The position numbers and the translations under genes were made by a program. This document shows positions 1-8,100 of a stretch of 8,723 nucleotides of DNA, piece after piece; positions within the stretch are counted from its first letter, which is position 1, and each line of letters begins with the position of its first letter. The notes under the pieces are model-generated. The model did not search any database. It was not told where the DNA came from and was given only the letters and a program-made list of their open reading frames with translations. This stretch comes from Alkalimonas sp. (lineage in GTDB: Bacteria > Pseudomonadota > Gammaproteobacteria > Enterobacterales > Alteromonadaceae): contig JAIUMG010000135.1 in NCBI GenBank assembly GCA_022565655.1, forward strand, positions 1-8,723. The letters are read 5' to 3'.

Positions 1-1
1 C

Positions 2-79
2 CATAGCTATGGGAGTGCTGGTCAGCTTGAGTACAAAAGCCCAGTCGGTTTCGACCCTCAGCGCCTTAAGGCGAATTAA
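2..79 (+). mobile_element. Possible C-terminal end of an IS3-type transposase, cut by the window edge
   Basis: Frame 2 is open from the left edge to a TAA at 77-79 and reads a 25-residue tail containing HSYGSAGQ followed by LEYKSPVGFDPQR. IS3-family (DDE) transposases commonly end with a His-Ser, a few residues, then a Leu-x-Tyr-x-Ser-Pro-x-x-Phe motif close to the C terminus, and this tail follows that pattern with a short insertion after His-Ser. The DDE residues would lie outside the window. I could not identify a terminal inverted repeat in the 135 bases between this stop and the next gene, so it may be a remnant. A 12-base perfect palindrome (CGCCTTAAGGCG, 62-73) lies inside it. The call rests on a very short match and could be chance. 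Confidence 0.4.
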
Positions 80-214
80 AGCTGAACGGCAGCAGCTTAT
101 GCATTCATCCGTCTGCTTAGATGCCGCAGCATCGGATAGCACAGGCGAGGCTCAAAATATATCAATTACCGTTCAGTCCAGCCGTGAGACTGAAGGGCGT
201 GGAGATCTCAATTC

Positions 215-1690
215 ATGATGCGGATTTTTACGGCTTCATTAGCCACCGAAACCAATACTTTTTCACCCATGTTTACCGATATGAATAGTTTTCGCTCCAG
301 CTTTTATGCCAAGCCAGGTGAGCACCCGGACACGCCAACCTTATGCAGTGCGCCGTTGATTGCTTGTCGGGAGCAAGCAGAACAACAAGGCTTTGAGTTG
401 ATTGAGGGGAGTTGCAGTTGGGCCGAGCCAGGCGGTTTGCTTAACCGTCAGACTTATGAGTACTTGCGGGATGAAATTCTACAGCAACTGGAGCAGGCGT
501 TACCGGTTGATGCGGTTATTTTGGGGTTGCATGGTGCCATGGTGGCACAAGGGTATGATGACTGTGAAGGTGATTTGCTGCAGCGGATCCGCCGGATGGT
601 TGGTGATGATGTGGTGATTTCAGCTGAGCTGGATCCTCATAGCCACTTAACCAAAAAACGGATGGAAGCAGCCAACATTCTTATTGCCTTTAAAGAATTC
701 CCGCACATTGATTTTATGGATAGAGCCCGTGAATTGGTTGATTTATCGCTTGCTACTGCCCGGCGAAAGGTCAAACCATGCATCAGTCATTTTGATTGCA
801 AAATGATCGCGGTGCTACCCACCAGCACCGAGCCAATGAAGTCCTTTATTCACAAGATCCGTCAGCTTGAACTGTTGCCTGATGTGTTATCTATTTCGGT
901 GATCCATGGCTTTATGGCCGGTGATGTGCCTGAAATGGGCAGTCAAATTTTGGTTGTCACCAATGAAAATGCTCAGCTAGGGGATCGCTTAGCGAAAGAA
1001 CTGGGTGAAGAGTTGTTTTCATTTCGTGGTAAAACCATGCCTGCCATGTTGTCTGTCCAGCAAGGTGTGGCCAAGCTGGCCACGGCAACAGAGGGCACGG
1101 TGGTGCTGGCAGATGTATGGGATAACCCGGGCGGAGGCGTTGCTGGAGATGGCACCTTATTGCTGCATGAGGTGATGCGAAACAATATCACAGAGGTCGC
1201 ATTTGGCACCATCTGGGACCCTATGGCAGTGCAACTGTGTTTTGCTGCTGGCGAAGGGGCGGAGATCCCGCTTCGTTTTGGGGGTAAGAGCTGCGCTACT
1301 GCAGGAGAGCCTGTGGATAAAGTCGTGACGGTGATGGCGTTACGAGAGACTGCTTTTCAGCGCTTTGGGGGCAGTGATGTGCCGATGGGAGCCTGTGCCT
1401 GGATCCACTTTGATGGCATCGATGTCATCTTAAACAGCAATCGCTGCCAGTCTTTTGATCCCAGTTTGTTTCGCGCCGTCGGCATTGAACCGGAGAAAAA
1501 ACGAGGTTTGGTGGTCAAGTCGACCAACCATTTTTATCAGGGGTTTTCGGTATTTGCCAGCGCGATTATTTACATTGATGCCGAGGCACCATACCCAAGT
1601 AATCCAGCGTTAAATCAGTATAAGAAACTCAAGCGTCCTATTTGGCCCATTGTAGACAACCCTCACCAGGCTGAACAAGCGGCAGGCTAA
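215..1690 (+). CDS. M81 family (MlrC-like) zinc metallopeptidase
   Basis: This is a 491-residue member of the family of MlrC (microcystinase C), a zinc metallopeptidase that cleaves linearised microcystin in sphingomonads. Most relatives have unknown substrates. The N-terminal domain (about residues 2-285) has TETNTFSP near the start, HGAM at 106-109, and ELDPHSH followed by KEFPHID. Asp140, His142 and His164 have the same spacing (+2, +22) as the zinc ligands of MlrC. The C-terminal MlrC_C domain (about 295-475) has DNPGGG at 303-308 and ends in a conserved VVKSTNHF to RPIWP stretch. Length is normal for the family and no zinc ligand is missing. There is no signal peptide, so the enzyme should be cytosolic. 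GGAGAT at 201-206, 8 bases before ATG 215, supports this start; ATG 218 is the alternative. Its stop overlaps the convergent hexosaminidase gene by 4 bases. No copy of the intergenic palindrome lies upstream, so co-regulation with the sugar genes is not shown. Family assignment is firm; substrate is unknown. Confidence 0.93.
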   Translation: MMRIFTASLATETNTFSPMFTDMNSFRSSFYAKPGEHPDTPTLCSAPLIACREQAEQQGFELIEGSCSWAEPGGLLNRQTYEYLRDEILQQLEQALPVDAVILGLHGAMVAQGYDDCEGDLLQRIRRMVGDDVVISAELDPHSHLTKKRMEAANILIAFKEFPHIDFMDRARELVDLSLATARRKVKPCISHFDCKMIAVLPTSTEPMKSFIHKIRQLELLPDVLSISVIHGFMAGDVPEMGSQILVVTNENAQLGDRLAKELGEELFSFRGKTMPAMLSVQQGVAKLATATEGTVVLADVWDNPGGGVAGDGTLLLHEVMRNNITEVAFGTIWDPMAVQLCFAAGEGAEIPLRFGGKSCATAGEPVDKVVTVMALRETAFQRFGGSDVPMGACAWIHFDGIDVILNSNRCQSFDPSLFRAVGIEPEKKRGLVVKSTNHFYQGFSVFASAIIYIDAEAPYPSNPALNQYKKLKRPIWPIVDNPHQAEQAAG

Positions 1691-1703
1691 GGTTGACCTG
1701 CCG
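1680..1703. terminator. Hairpin shared by two convergent genes, possible bidirectional terminator
   Basis: CGGCAGG (1680-1686) pairs perfectly with CCTGCCG (1697-1703) around a 10-base loop. The loop contains both stop codons: TAA of the metallopeptidase gene (1688-1690) and TAG of the hexosaminidase gene (1689-1687 on the minus strand). The stem is symmetric, so it forms in either transcript. Neither side has a real T-run (the minus-strand side reads CTTGTTC), so intrinsic termination would be weak at best. It may instead stabilise the 3' ends. Confidence 0.4.
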
Positions 1704-4700
1704 GTAGTTCAATTCGTTCAATACAGCCACAGTCCTGCATGGTGACCAGCAGGTAACCCGGGCCGAAAGCCAGATTGGTCGGTGCCTGGTTGTGCAGTGG
1801 CATCTCCAGCAGTAACTGCCCATGTTTATTAAGCAGTAACACGGTACCCTTTCCGTAACGCGTTACTGCTATCTGGCCGTACTGATTGCTACGCATACCA
1901 TCAAGGCCAGCACTGGAAAAAGCAGCGACCAGCTGCCGCTCACCAAGCTGGTAATCAGGCTGAAGCGGGTAGCGCCAGATACGCCGTTGCACACTTTCAT
2001 TCACCAGTAACCATTGCTGATCAGGCATGATGTCGATGCCGTTGCTGGTACCGATAGCCGCCTCCAGCAAATGGCTGGTCCCGTCTGTATCTATCCGCCA
2101 GAGTTGTCCATTGCCTTGAGCCCAATCTGGGTCACTGGCAAAAATAACCCCACTTTGCGAGATGGTTAGATCGTTGGGTTGGTGCATGGCCGGGTTGTGT
2201 GCGTGCACATCGAGTGAGCCTGTTACTGGGTCATGGCGCAGTATCGCATGCCCGGTGTAATCGGCAATCATCATGCTGTTATCCGGCCTAAACTGAATGC
2301 CATTGCCAATACGACCTTTGGGCAGCGTTAAATAAAGCTCGCTATGGCCTTCCGGGCTGACGCGGCCAATTGTGCCTTCCTGTTGATAGTTGACCACATA
2401 AAGGTAGCCATCCGGGCCAATAGCCGGGCCTTCAATACCCGATGTAAACCCATCTGGCACCCAAACTGTGCTGACCGGTAGCCCTTGCAGCAACTGACTT
2501 ACCAAGCGTTCGAGTGCAATCACCATTTCAGCATGGATCCCTTGCGTTTCTTTTATTTGGGCTTGCAGCTGCTGGCGCTCCTGCAAGGTCAGAGGCTGGC
2601 TGGTATCGAGCAAACGTAAGCCGATTGAAGCCAGCTCACTTACCTTTGAAAGCAAGGGGATCAGCTCTTGCGCAGCAGCGCTCTGGTGCAACCAGGGCTG
2701 CAGTTTTTCAGGGGCTTGTTGCCATGCGAGCAATTGTTGCTTTAGTGGCGTGCTATCGATATGTTGTGGTGACTCCAGCCACTCTGCAGCCAGCTGACTC
2801 AATCGTCGAAACTCGAAATGCTCTGCCGGTAGAACATCAACCAGTCGATCGAGTGGGGCCTGATTATGATACTGCTCCAGCACCGATTTTTCGTGCAAGC
2901 GGTGGTAATAATGTGCTGGCTCCAGAGCAATGACAAACTGCTGCAAAGCCGACATGCCCTGTTCGCTAACCAGGCTGGAAAAGCCTTGCTGTTGTTGTGT
3001 CAGGTGCTGCATACCGGCAGAAACGGCCAGCCATTGTTCGATCTGCTCCAGCCGTTGGTACATAAAGCTTTCATCGTTCAAAGAGCTATCCGACCAAAGT
3101 CGCTCGGCAACAACTGCTGCTTGCGGCCATAGGCGTCGATCAATCACATTTTTTGTGACCAGCTCTCCCCATAATGCGATTTCACCACCCAGAATATTTT
3201 TCTGTTGTTCTGCAGTAAGGGCTGGCCGGGTTAACCCTGCTGGCAATGCCTTGTCTTGCTGGTAATAAACCTGTTGTTGTCCAGTGACCGCATAAGCGGC
3301 ATTACCGACCACGAGCTGCCCCGTTAACTCCTGATCCAGCACTAGCTCAGCCTTCACAGGCCCCATCCAGTTATCTAGCTGAAAGCGCAGCCGGTTAGCT
3401 TCCAGCTCTAATTGACTGACCTTCATGCGACTTCGCCCCGAGAAGTCGATATAGCCTTCAACAGTATGATCAGGCAAGTACAGTAAAAATAATTGGGCCT
3501 CGATGGGGGCCCCTCGTTTTCTTTCTGCGGTTAAAGTCCAGCTTGACCAGGCCTGCTGAGCTTCAGGTAACGGGGCTGAGGGCCTTGGTAGTGGGTCTAC
3601 CCGGTAGTGGTAGCCTGCGGTTTGAGGTTGATCAAGATAAAAGCCGGTGGATAAGATGGCGCCATGCCCTTGTTGAGCCGCCTGAGCCATGGAGTCCATA
3701 CCGCGCCATGATTGCACCAGAACCGAGTCGGGCAACTCTGGGGTCAGTACTTCATCCCAACCTATCATACGACGATCCAGCTCGGTGATGATTTTCAGCA
3801 GGCGCTGATTAAAATACCCCTGCAAAGCCAGATGATCATTCAGTTGGTGCTGTTGCATAAACTGTTGAATAGACTCGTTTTCATTCCAATGATCAGGCAG
3901 GACCTCATCACCACCTATATGAATATAGCGATCAGGAAATAACTCGGTGACCTCGAGTAAAAGCTGTTGTATAAAGTCGTAGACTTCCTCCTTGGTAGGG
4001 TCCAGTACAGCAGGGTGGACGCCCCAATGGATTTCAGGTTCAGCAGGCCCAGGCATGGCCATCAGCTCGGGATAAGCTGCGCCTAACGCCGTGGTATGTC
4101 CGGGGAGATCAATTTCTGGGACCACACGGATCCCGCGCTCAAGCGCATACTGAACGACGTCACGAATTTCTTGTTGGCTGTAATAACCATCGCTTCCGCC
4201 CACCTTATGCAGCCGTGGAAAACGTTTGGACTCTATCCGCCAGCCTTGATCATCGGTCAGGTGCCAATGCAATACATTTAATTTCATTGCGGCCATACCA
4301 TCAATTTGTCGCTTGATGGTACTGACTGGCAAAAAATGTCGGGCAGGATCCAACAACAAACCACGCCAGGCAAAGCGTGGATAATCCTTGATGCTAGCAG
4401 CTGGCATGCTAATTGTGTTTGCTTCGTGCTCAGCCAGTTGCAGTAAGGTTTCCAGGCCATGCAAAGTACCTGCGTAGCTCGCTGCAGTTAAAGTAATTCG
4501 CTCTGCTGTGATGCTTAGCTGGTAGGATTCATCATCATGCAATTGAGGTGTGTATGGCTGCTGTGTCTCATCAAGCTGCAACGACAGTGTTATAGCCGAT
4601 TGCTCAGCAGGTTTAATGCGGACACCTGTTTGTTTGTATAAGCGAGCAAGAAATCGCTCAATCGCTGCCATTAGCATGTCATCCTGATGGGAGATGTCTA

Positions 4701-4860
4701 ACTTGATACTATCGACCAGTACAGCTGGTGCTTGTTGATGAAACTCCAGCTGCTGAGGGTAGGGCATCAGGCGCTGCTCTGCCGCGGAACCGGAGGTGGC
4801 GACTTGCGCAAAACACAAGCAAATGATGGTTATACTGCTCTGCACAACGAATCGAAACAT
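1687..4860 (-). CDS. Exported GH20 beta-N-acetylhexosaminidase fused to a SMP-30/gluconolactonase-type beta-propeller
   Basis: This 1057-residue protein should release terminal non-reducing GlcNAc (or GalNAc) from oligosaccharides in the periplasm or outside the cell. Residues 1-27 look like a Sec signal peptide (hydrophobic VVQSSITIICLCFAQVA, cleavage near GSAA/EQR) without a convincing lipobox. A GH20 N-terminal domain (about 30-160) precedes the catalytic barrel (about 163-615). The barrel has RGLLLDPARHF (166-176), HWHLTDDQGWR (198-208), DLPGH (251-255), the catalytic Asp318-Glu319 in HIGGDEV, Trp385 in SWRG and LWGE at 563-566. A beta-rich segment at about 425-550 interrupts the barrel. 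Residues about 620-795 are helical and Gln/Leu-rich. Residues about 798-1055 form a SMP-30/SGL-like propeller with Glu810 (IEGP), Asn896 (PND), Asn940 (SNG) and Asp987 (LDGM), matching the four metal-site positions of SMP-30. Most GH20 enzymes lack such a domain. The reading frame is continuous. ATG 4860 has a modest AAAGG about 7-8 bases upstream. Lactonase activity is inferred. Confidence 0.93.
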   Translation of the reverse strand: MFRFVVQSSITIICLCFAQVATSGSAAEQRLMPYPQQLEFHQQAPAVLVDSIKLDISHQDDMLMAAIERFLARLYKQTGVRIKPAEQSAITLSLQLDETQQPYTPQLHDDESYQLSITAERITLTAASYAGTLHGLETLLQLAEHEANTISMPAASIKDYPRFAWRGLLLDPARHFLPVSTIKRQIDGMAAMKLNVLHWHLTDDQGWRIESKRFPRLHKVGGSDGYYSQQEIRDVVQYALERGIRVVPEIDLPGHTTALGAAYPELMAMPGPAEPEIHWGVHPAVLDPTKEEVYDFIQQLLLEVTELFPDRYIHIGGDEVLPDHWNENESIQQFMQQHQLNDHLALQGYFNQRLLKIITELDRRMIGWDEVLTPELPDSVLVQSWRGMDSMAQAAQQGHGAILSTGFYLDQPQTAGYHYRVDPLPRPSAPLPEAQQAWSSWTLTAERKRGAPIEAQLFLLYLPDHTVEGYIDFSGRSRMKVSQLELEANRLRFQLDNWMGPVKAELVLDQELTGQLVVGNAAYAVTGQQQVYYQQDKALPAGLTRPALTAEQQKNILGGEIALWGELVTKNVIDRRLWPQAAVVAERLWSDSSLNDESFMYQRLEQIEQWLAVSAGMQHLTQQQQGFSSLVSEQGMSALQQFVIALEPAHYYHRLHEKSVLEQYHNQAPLDRLVDVLPAEHFEFRRLSQLAAEWLESPQHIDSTPLKQQLLAWQQAPEKLQPWLHQSAAAQELIPLLSKVSELASIGLRLLDTSQPLTLQERQQLQAQIKETQGIHAEMVIALERLVSQLLQGLPVSTVWVPDGFTSGIEGPAIGPDGYLYVVNYQQEGTIGRVSPEGHSELYLTLPKGRIGNGIQFRPDNSMMIADYTGHAILRHDPVTGSLDVHAHNPAMHQPNDLTISQSGVIFASDPDWAQGNGQLWRIDTDGTSHLLEAAIGTSNGIDIMPDQQWLLVNESVQRRIWRYPLQPDYQLGERQLVAAFSSAGLDGMRSNQYGQIAVTRYGKGTVLLLNKHGQLLLEMPLHNQAPTNLAFGPGYLLVTMQDCGCIERIELPAGQP

Positions 4861-4893
4861 AGCGATGCCTTTGGTCTATTGATGAAATTTTAT

Positions 4894-4908
4894 TGTTACT
4901 TGGTAACA
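4894..4908. promoter_or_regulatory. Perfect 15-base palindrome, putative repressor operator at the hexosaminidase promoter
   Basis: TGTTACTTGGTAACA consists of two perfect 6-base arms around TTG. It lies 34 bases upstream of the hexosaminidase start codon and directly follows that gene's best -10 candidate, so it would cover the transcription start. A close copy (13 of 15 bases in opposite orientation) lies 105 bases away, centre to centre, on the receptor side. The paired placement argues for a dimeric regulator controlling both genes. I do not recognise the regulator family from this motif. Confidence 0.6.
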
Positions 4909-4936
4909 TTCTAAGCGTTTGTAAGTCAAGTAAAAA
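4908..4936 (-). promoter_or_regulatory. Possible promoter of the hexosaminidase-lactonase gene
   Basis: On the minus strand TAGAAT (4913-4908) matches five of six bases of the sigma-70 -10 consensus. At 17 bases upstream the hexamer is TTTTTA, which is a poor -35. A much better -35-like TTGACT also lies in this stretch, but only about 10 bases from TAGAAT, and no good -10 sits 17 bases after it. The start of transcription would fall near 4901, inside the palindrome at 4894-4908. The exact promoter is uncertain. Confidence 0.35.
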
Positions 4937-4980
4937 TAAAGCGGAAAAAATAAAACATCATTATTTTGGCAAAAAAACTG

Positions 4981-5007
4981 TTTACTTTTCACGCTCCCTG
5001 GTACAAA
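4981..5007 (+). promoter_or_regulatory. Possible promoter of the TonB-dependent receptor gene
   Basis: TTTACT (4981-4986) and TACAAA (5002-5007) each match four of six sigma-70 consensus bases. The latter is preceded by TGG, giving an extended -10 (TGnTACAAA). The spacing is 15 bases, short of the optimum. The -10 lies within the palindrome at 4999-5013, which would suit repression by occlusion. An alternative -10 (TATAAA, 5118-5123) is too close to the start codon to leave a normal leader. Confidence 0.35.
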
Positions 5008-5013
5008 GTAACA
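4999..5013. promoter_or_regulatory. Imperfect 15-base palindrome, second copy of the putative operator
   Basis: TGGTACAAAGTAACA has arms TGGTAC and GTAACA, which pair at five of six positions. It matches the reverse complement of the palindrome at 4894-4908 at 13 of 15 bases. It overlaps the -10 candidate of the receptor gene. The two centres (4901 and 5006) are 105 bases apart, about ten helical turns. The DNA between them is rich in A-tracts (4932-4936, 4945-4950, 4971-4977), which would favour bending. Confidence 0.55.
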
Positions 5014-5070
5014 ATGAGCTTGGGTTCGAAGCAGTAATCAAGCCTGACTGATCAACGCTATCAGAACATA

Positions 5071-5106
5071 ACATCGAAAAGGCCTGCGGTGGTCTTAGCT
5101 CGATGT
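5071..5106 (+). promoter_or_regulatory. Two-part stem-loop in the receptor mRNA leader
   Basis: ACATCGA (5071-5077) pairs with TCGATGT (5100-5106). Inside it AAGGCC (5079-5084) pairs with GGTCTT (5091-5096) through one G-U, leaving a 1x3 internal loop and the six-base loop TGCGGT. The structure ends 34 bases before the receptor ATG. No T-run follows, so it is not an intrinsic terminator. It could affect mRNA stability or be a protein or small-RNA target. I do not recognise a known riboswitch. Confidence 0.45.
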
Positions 5107-5140
5107 AGACAACGAATTATAAAGAGAAGAGAGTGACGCC

Positions 5141-8100
5141 ATGCCTGGAACAAAATTTAATAGTAACAAGTTAACGTTAGCGGTTGCAGCAGCGATTTTT
5201 GGCATGCACCCAACTTTTGCTACAGCCGATAATGACAGCGATGTCATTACTGAGAATGCAGAGGAACCGGTAGAGGTTATTGAGGTTAGGGGCATCCGAG
5301 GCAGCCTGTTAAGTGCGCAGAACCTGAAGCGTTACGCAGATACGGTAAAAGATCTTATTACAGCATCAGACATTGGGGCCTTACCCGATAAATCGGTCAC
5401 TGAAGCTTTGCAGCGTGTTCCTGGGGTAACCATTGAGCGCTTTGCCTCTTCTGATGACCCCAAGCATTATGCCGATGAAGGTACGGGCGTATTGGTACGT
5501 GGCCTGGACCGGGTTCGCTCGGAGGTAAATGGCCGTGGCGCCTTCAGCGCTAACCCATGGGGTGGCTTGAGCTACGAGGATTTTCCCGCCGAGCTGCTTG
5601 GCGCTGTTGAAGTGGTTAAAAATCAGACATCCGATCTCATTTCTGGTGGTATCGCCGGCACGGTCAACCTGATTACCCGTAAACCTTTTGATTCCGATGA
5701 ACGTTTGATTTCGTTTAACGCCAAGGCCAACTATGGTGATTATCGAAAGGAAGTGACGCCTTCTTTTTCAGCGCTGTTATCCGATAGTTGGGAAACCAAT
5801 ATGGGGCGGTTTGGTATTCTGATCGCAGCCTCTCATTCTGATTTTAAGACACGTGGTGACGGTATTGGTTTAGGCAACTTCCATTCTCGCGGTGATGCTT
5901 TTGTGCCTACTCTGGATGAGTGGGGAGGTATTATCGGGGTCGATCCTGATTCACCGGTTGATGGCCCGGCACTGCCTGGTCAGCCTGCAGGCAGCGTTTG
6001 GCATGTGCCGGTTGCTATTCATATGAGCACTGCAGACAATGATCGCAAACGAACCGGTTTCACATCATCCTTGCAATGGGCCAATACCGACAATACGTTG
6101 GTTGCAACCTTAGAGCATATAAATTCCAGAGCCTCTTTAGAGTGGAATGAGCGTCAGATTGGCCAGGCGGCTCAAGGCTTCAGAAGCTTTATGGGCTCAT
6201 CGCAAAATTGGCGTGATGATGCCGCAGATGGGCGCCCTCTGACCGTGGAGAATAATTTTCTTACATCCGGGGTCGCTTTAGGTGTTAGCCCCGAAACGCC
6301 TTTCTTTTACCGTAGCCGTTGGAACTACAACGAGAATACGGTTGAGGATACCTCGCTCAATCTGAGATACCGGCCCACCGATCGGTTAACGCTTGAGTTT
6401 GATTATCAACATATTGACTCTGAGAAGGTGTTGCACAATTACAGCATGTCTGGCCAGACGCGTGGTAACCATGTGCATGTAGTATCGCCGTATTTCCTTG
6501 ATATGCGTGGCTCTCGTCCAACGGTGGAGTTTTTGAGCGACAATATTTTAACCGCTGGCTGGTCACCCAATGAAGACTGGAATGGTCCGGTACCGAATGT
6601 CTTCCTGGGCAGTGGTATGGAGCAAGAGGAGCACAATACAGCCAGAGCAGATAGTGTCAAATTTGATCTGACCTATGAGCTCGATGGTACTTTTACCGCC
6701 ATTAAAACCGGGTTTTATTACACCGATAAAGATTTAACCGTTCGTGATACGGCTTATGAGGGCTGGTCTGCTATTGGCACGCCGTGGAATATGGATGATC
6801 GCAATGCAGCGGCAGCAGTCAATCGCCCTGAGCTGTTTGAGCGGGTCGACTTCTCGGACTATTACCATGGCAACGTGTTGCTAGGTGATGTGAATAACTT
6901 CTTATTCCCGAGAATGGATTTGGTTAGAAACTATGCAGAATCTTTGCGACAGGGCTGCCGTGATGGCTGGCACAATGCCACTAGCAGTGCCGCCAATGAT
7001 GGCGTCTGTACCGGTGTTTACGTGCCTTATACCGATAAGCCTGGTCGTGTTGACGGCCCGTTTGCGGCTCACAACATCAGTTCATCCAATGAAAAGCGCA
7101 CAGAGCTTTATGTTCGGGGTGACTTCGACATCATTGATTTTGATATACCGATTAAAGGTAATGTCGGCTTGCGTTATGTCAATTATAAGCTGGAATCAAC
7201 CGGAGCTTTTGTACAGCCGTTGGAGACCAATCGAGGAGACCCAGGAACATCGCTGTACAACGTCATGCAGCAACCTGAGTACAAGCGTTACTTTGACCTT
7301 GCTTCTGGTGAGTCTCAGTTAAGTACCGTAAAAGGGACAGACTACAGCACCATCTTACCCAGCTTAAACCTGAACTTTGGTGTGGCCGATGATGTGGTGG
7401 TGCGCTTTGCGGCCTCAAAAGGGCTGTATTTCCCTAGCTTGTTGGATACTCGTAACATCAGCTTACTTGATTTGGATTACACCCGTCGTTTACAGACGCC
7501 AGGCGCTGATTATGATGAAGAGACCAACCCGGTTGTTGGGCTTGATGATATAACCGTGACTGGTTTGTCAGGCAACCCGTATCTGGAGCCTGAAGAATCC
7601 ATTAATGTGGATTTAACCACTGAATGGTATTTCGCGCCTGCTGGCTTCCTGGCCGTCGGGGTATTCCATAAGCGCTTGGATAACATCATTCGCAACCGCT
7701 CCTTTGAACTTGATGTGGAATACGCTGGCGAAACGTACAATGTGTCTGCTTACGGCCCGGCCAACACCGGCTCTGGTACACTTCGTGGGGTAGAGTTCTC
7801 GTACTCGCAATTCTATGACATGCTGCCAGGTGCCTGGAGCGGTTTAGGCTTGCAGTTTAACTTCACCTACATCGATCAAAGTGGGCTGGAAGATCCGAAT
7901 GAAATCTCAGAGGGAACTTTGGGCTTTGATGAAGCCGGTAACCGCATAGCCGATAACCGGAATACCTTCCGTGTATTCAGTGGGCTACCCTTGCAAGGCT
8001 ACTCAGACAAAAATATGAATATTGTTGGTATGTATGAATACGAGGATATTTCATTCCGTCTGGCATACACCTGGCGCTCAGAGTACCTGCTGACTTTACG

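Noticed and set aside
9..218. A 69-codon frame ending in an ATGA overlap with the metallopeptidase start, resembling a coupled upstream gene
   Set aside because: The translation resembles no protein I know and is rich in Ser and Thr without domain-like pattern. An alternative frame over its first part gives a transposase-like tail. The overlap is probably chance.
1855..1866. Perfect palindrome GTAACGCGTTAC, with half-sites like those of the intergenic operators
   Set aside because: It is inside the propeller coding sequence, and the half-sites are in the opposite order with a different spacer, so it is not the same operator.
2514..2933. Long plus-strand open frame (139 codons) opposite the hexosaminidase gene
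   Set aside because: It lies wholly within well-supported GH20 coding sequence on the other strand and has no recognisable domain; it is a shadow.
6933..7322. Open frame of 129 codons within the receptor gene
   Set aside because: It overlaps the receptor in another frame, where the protein has clear family features throughout.
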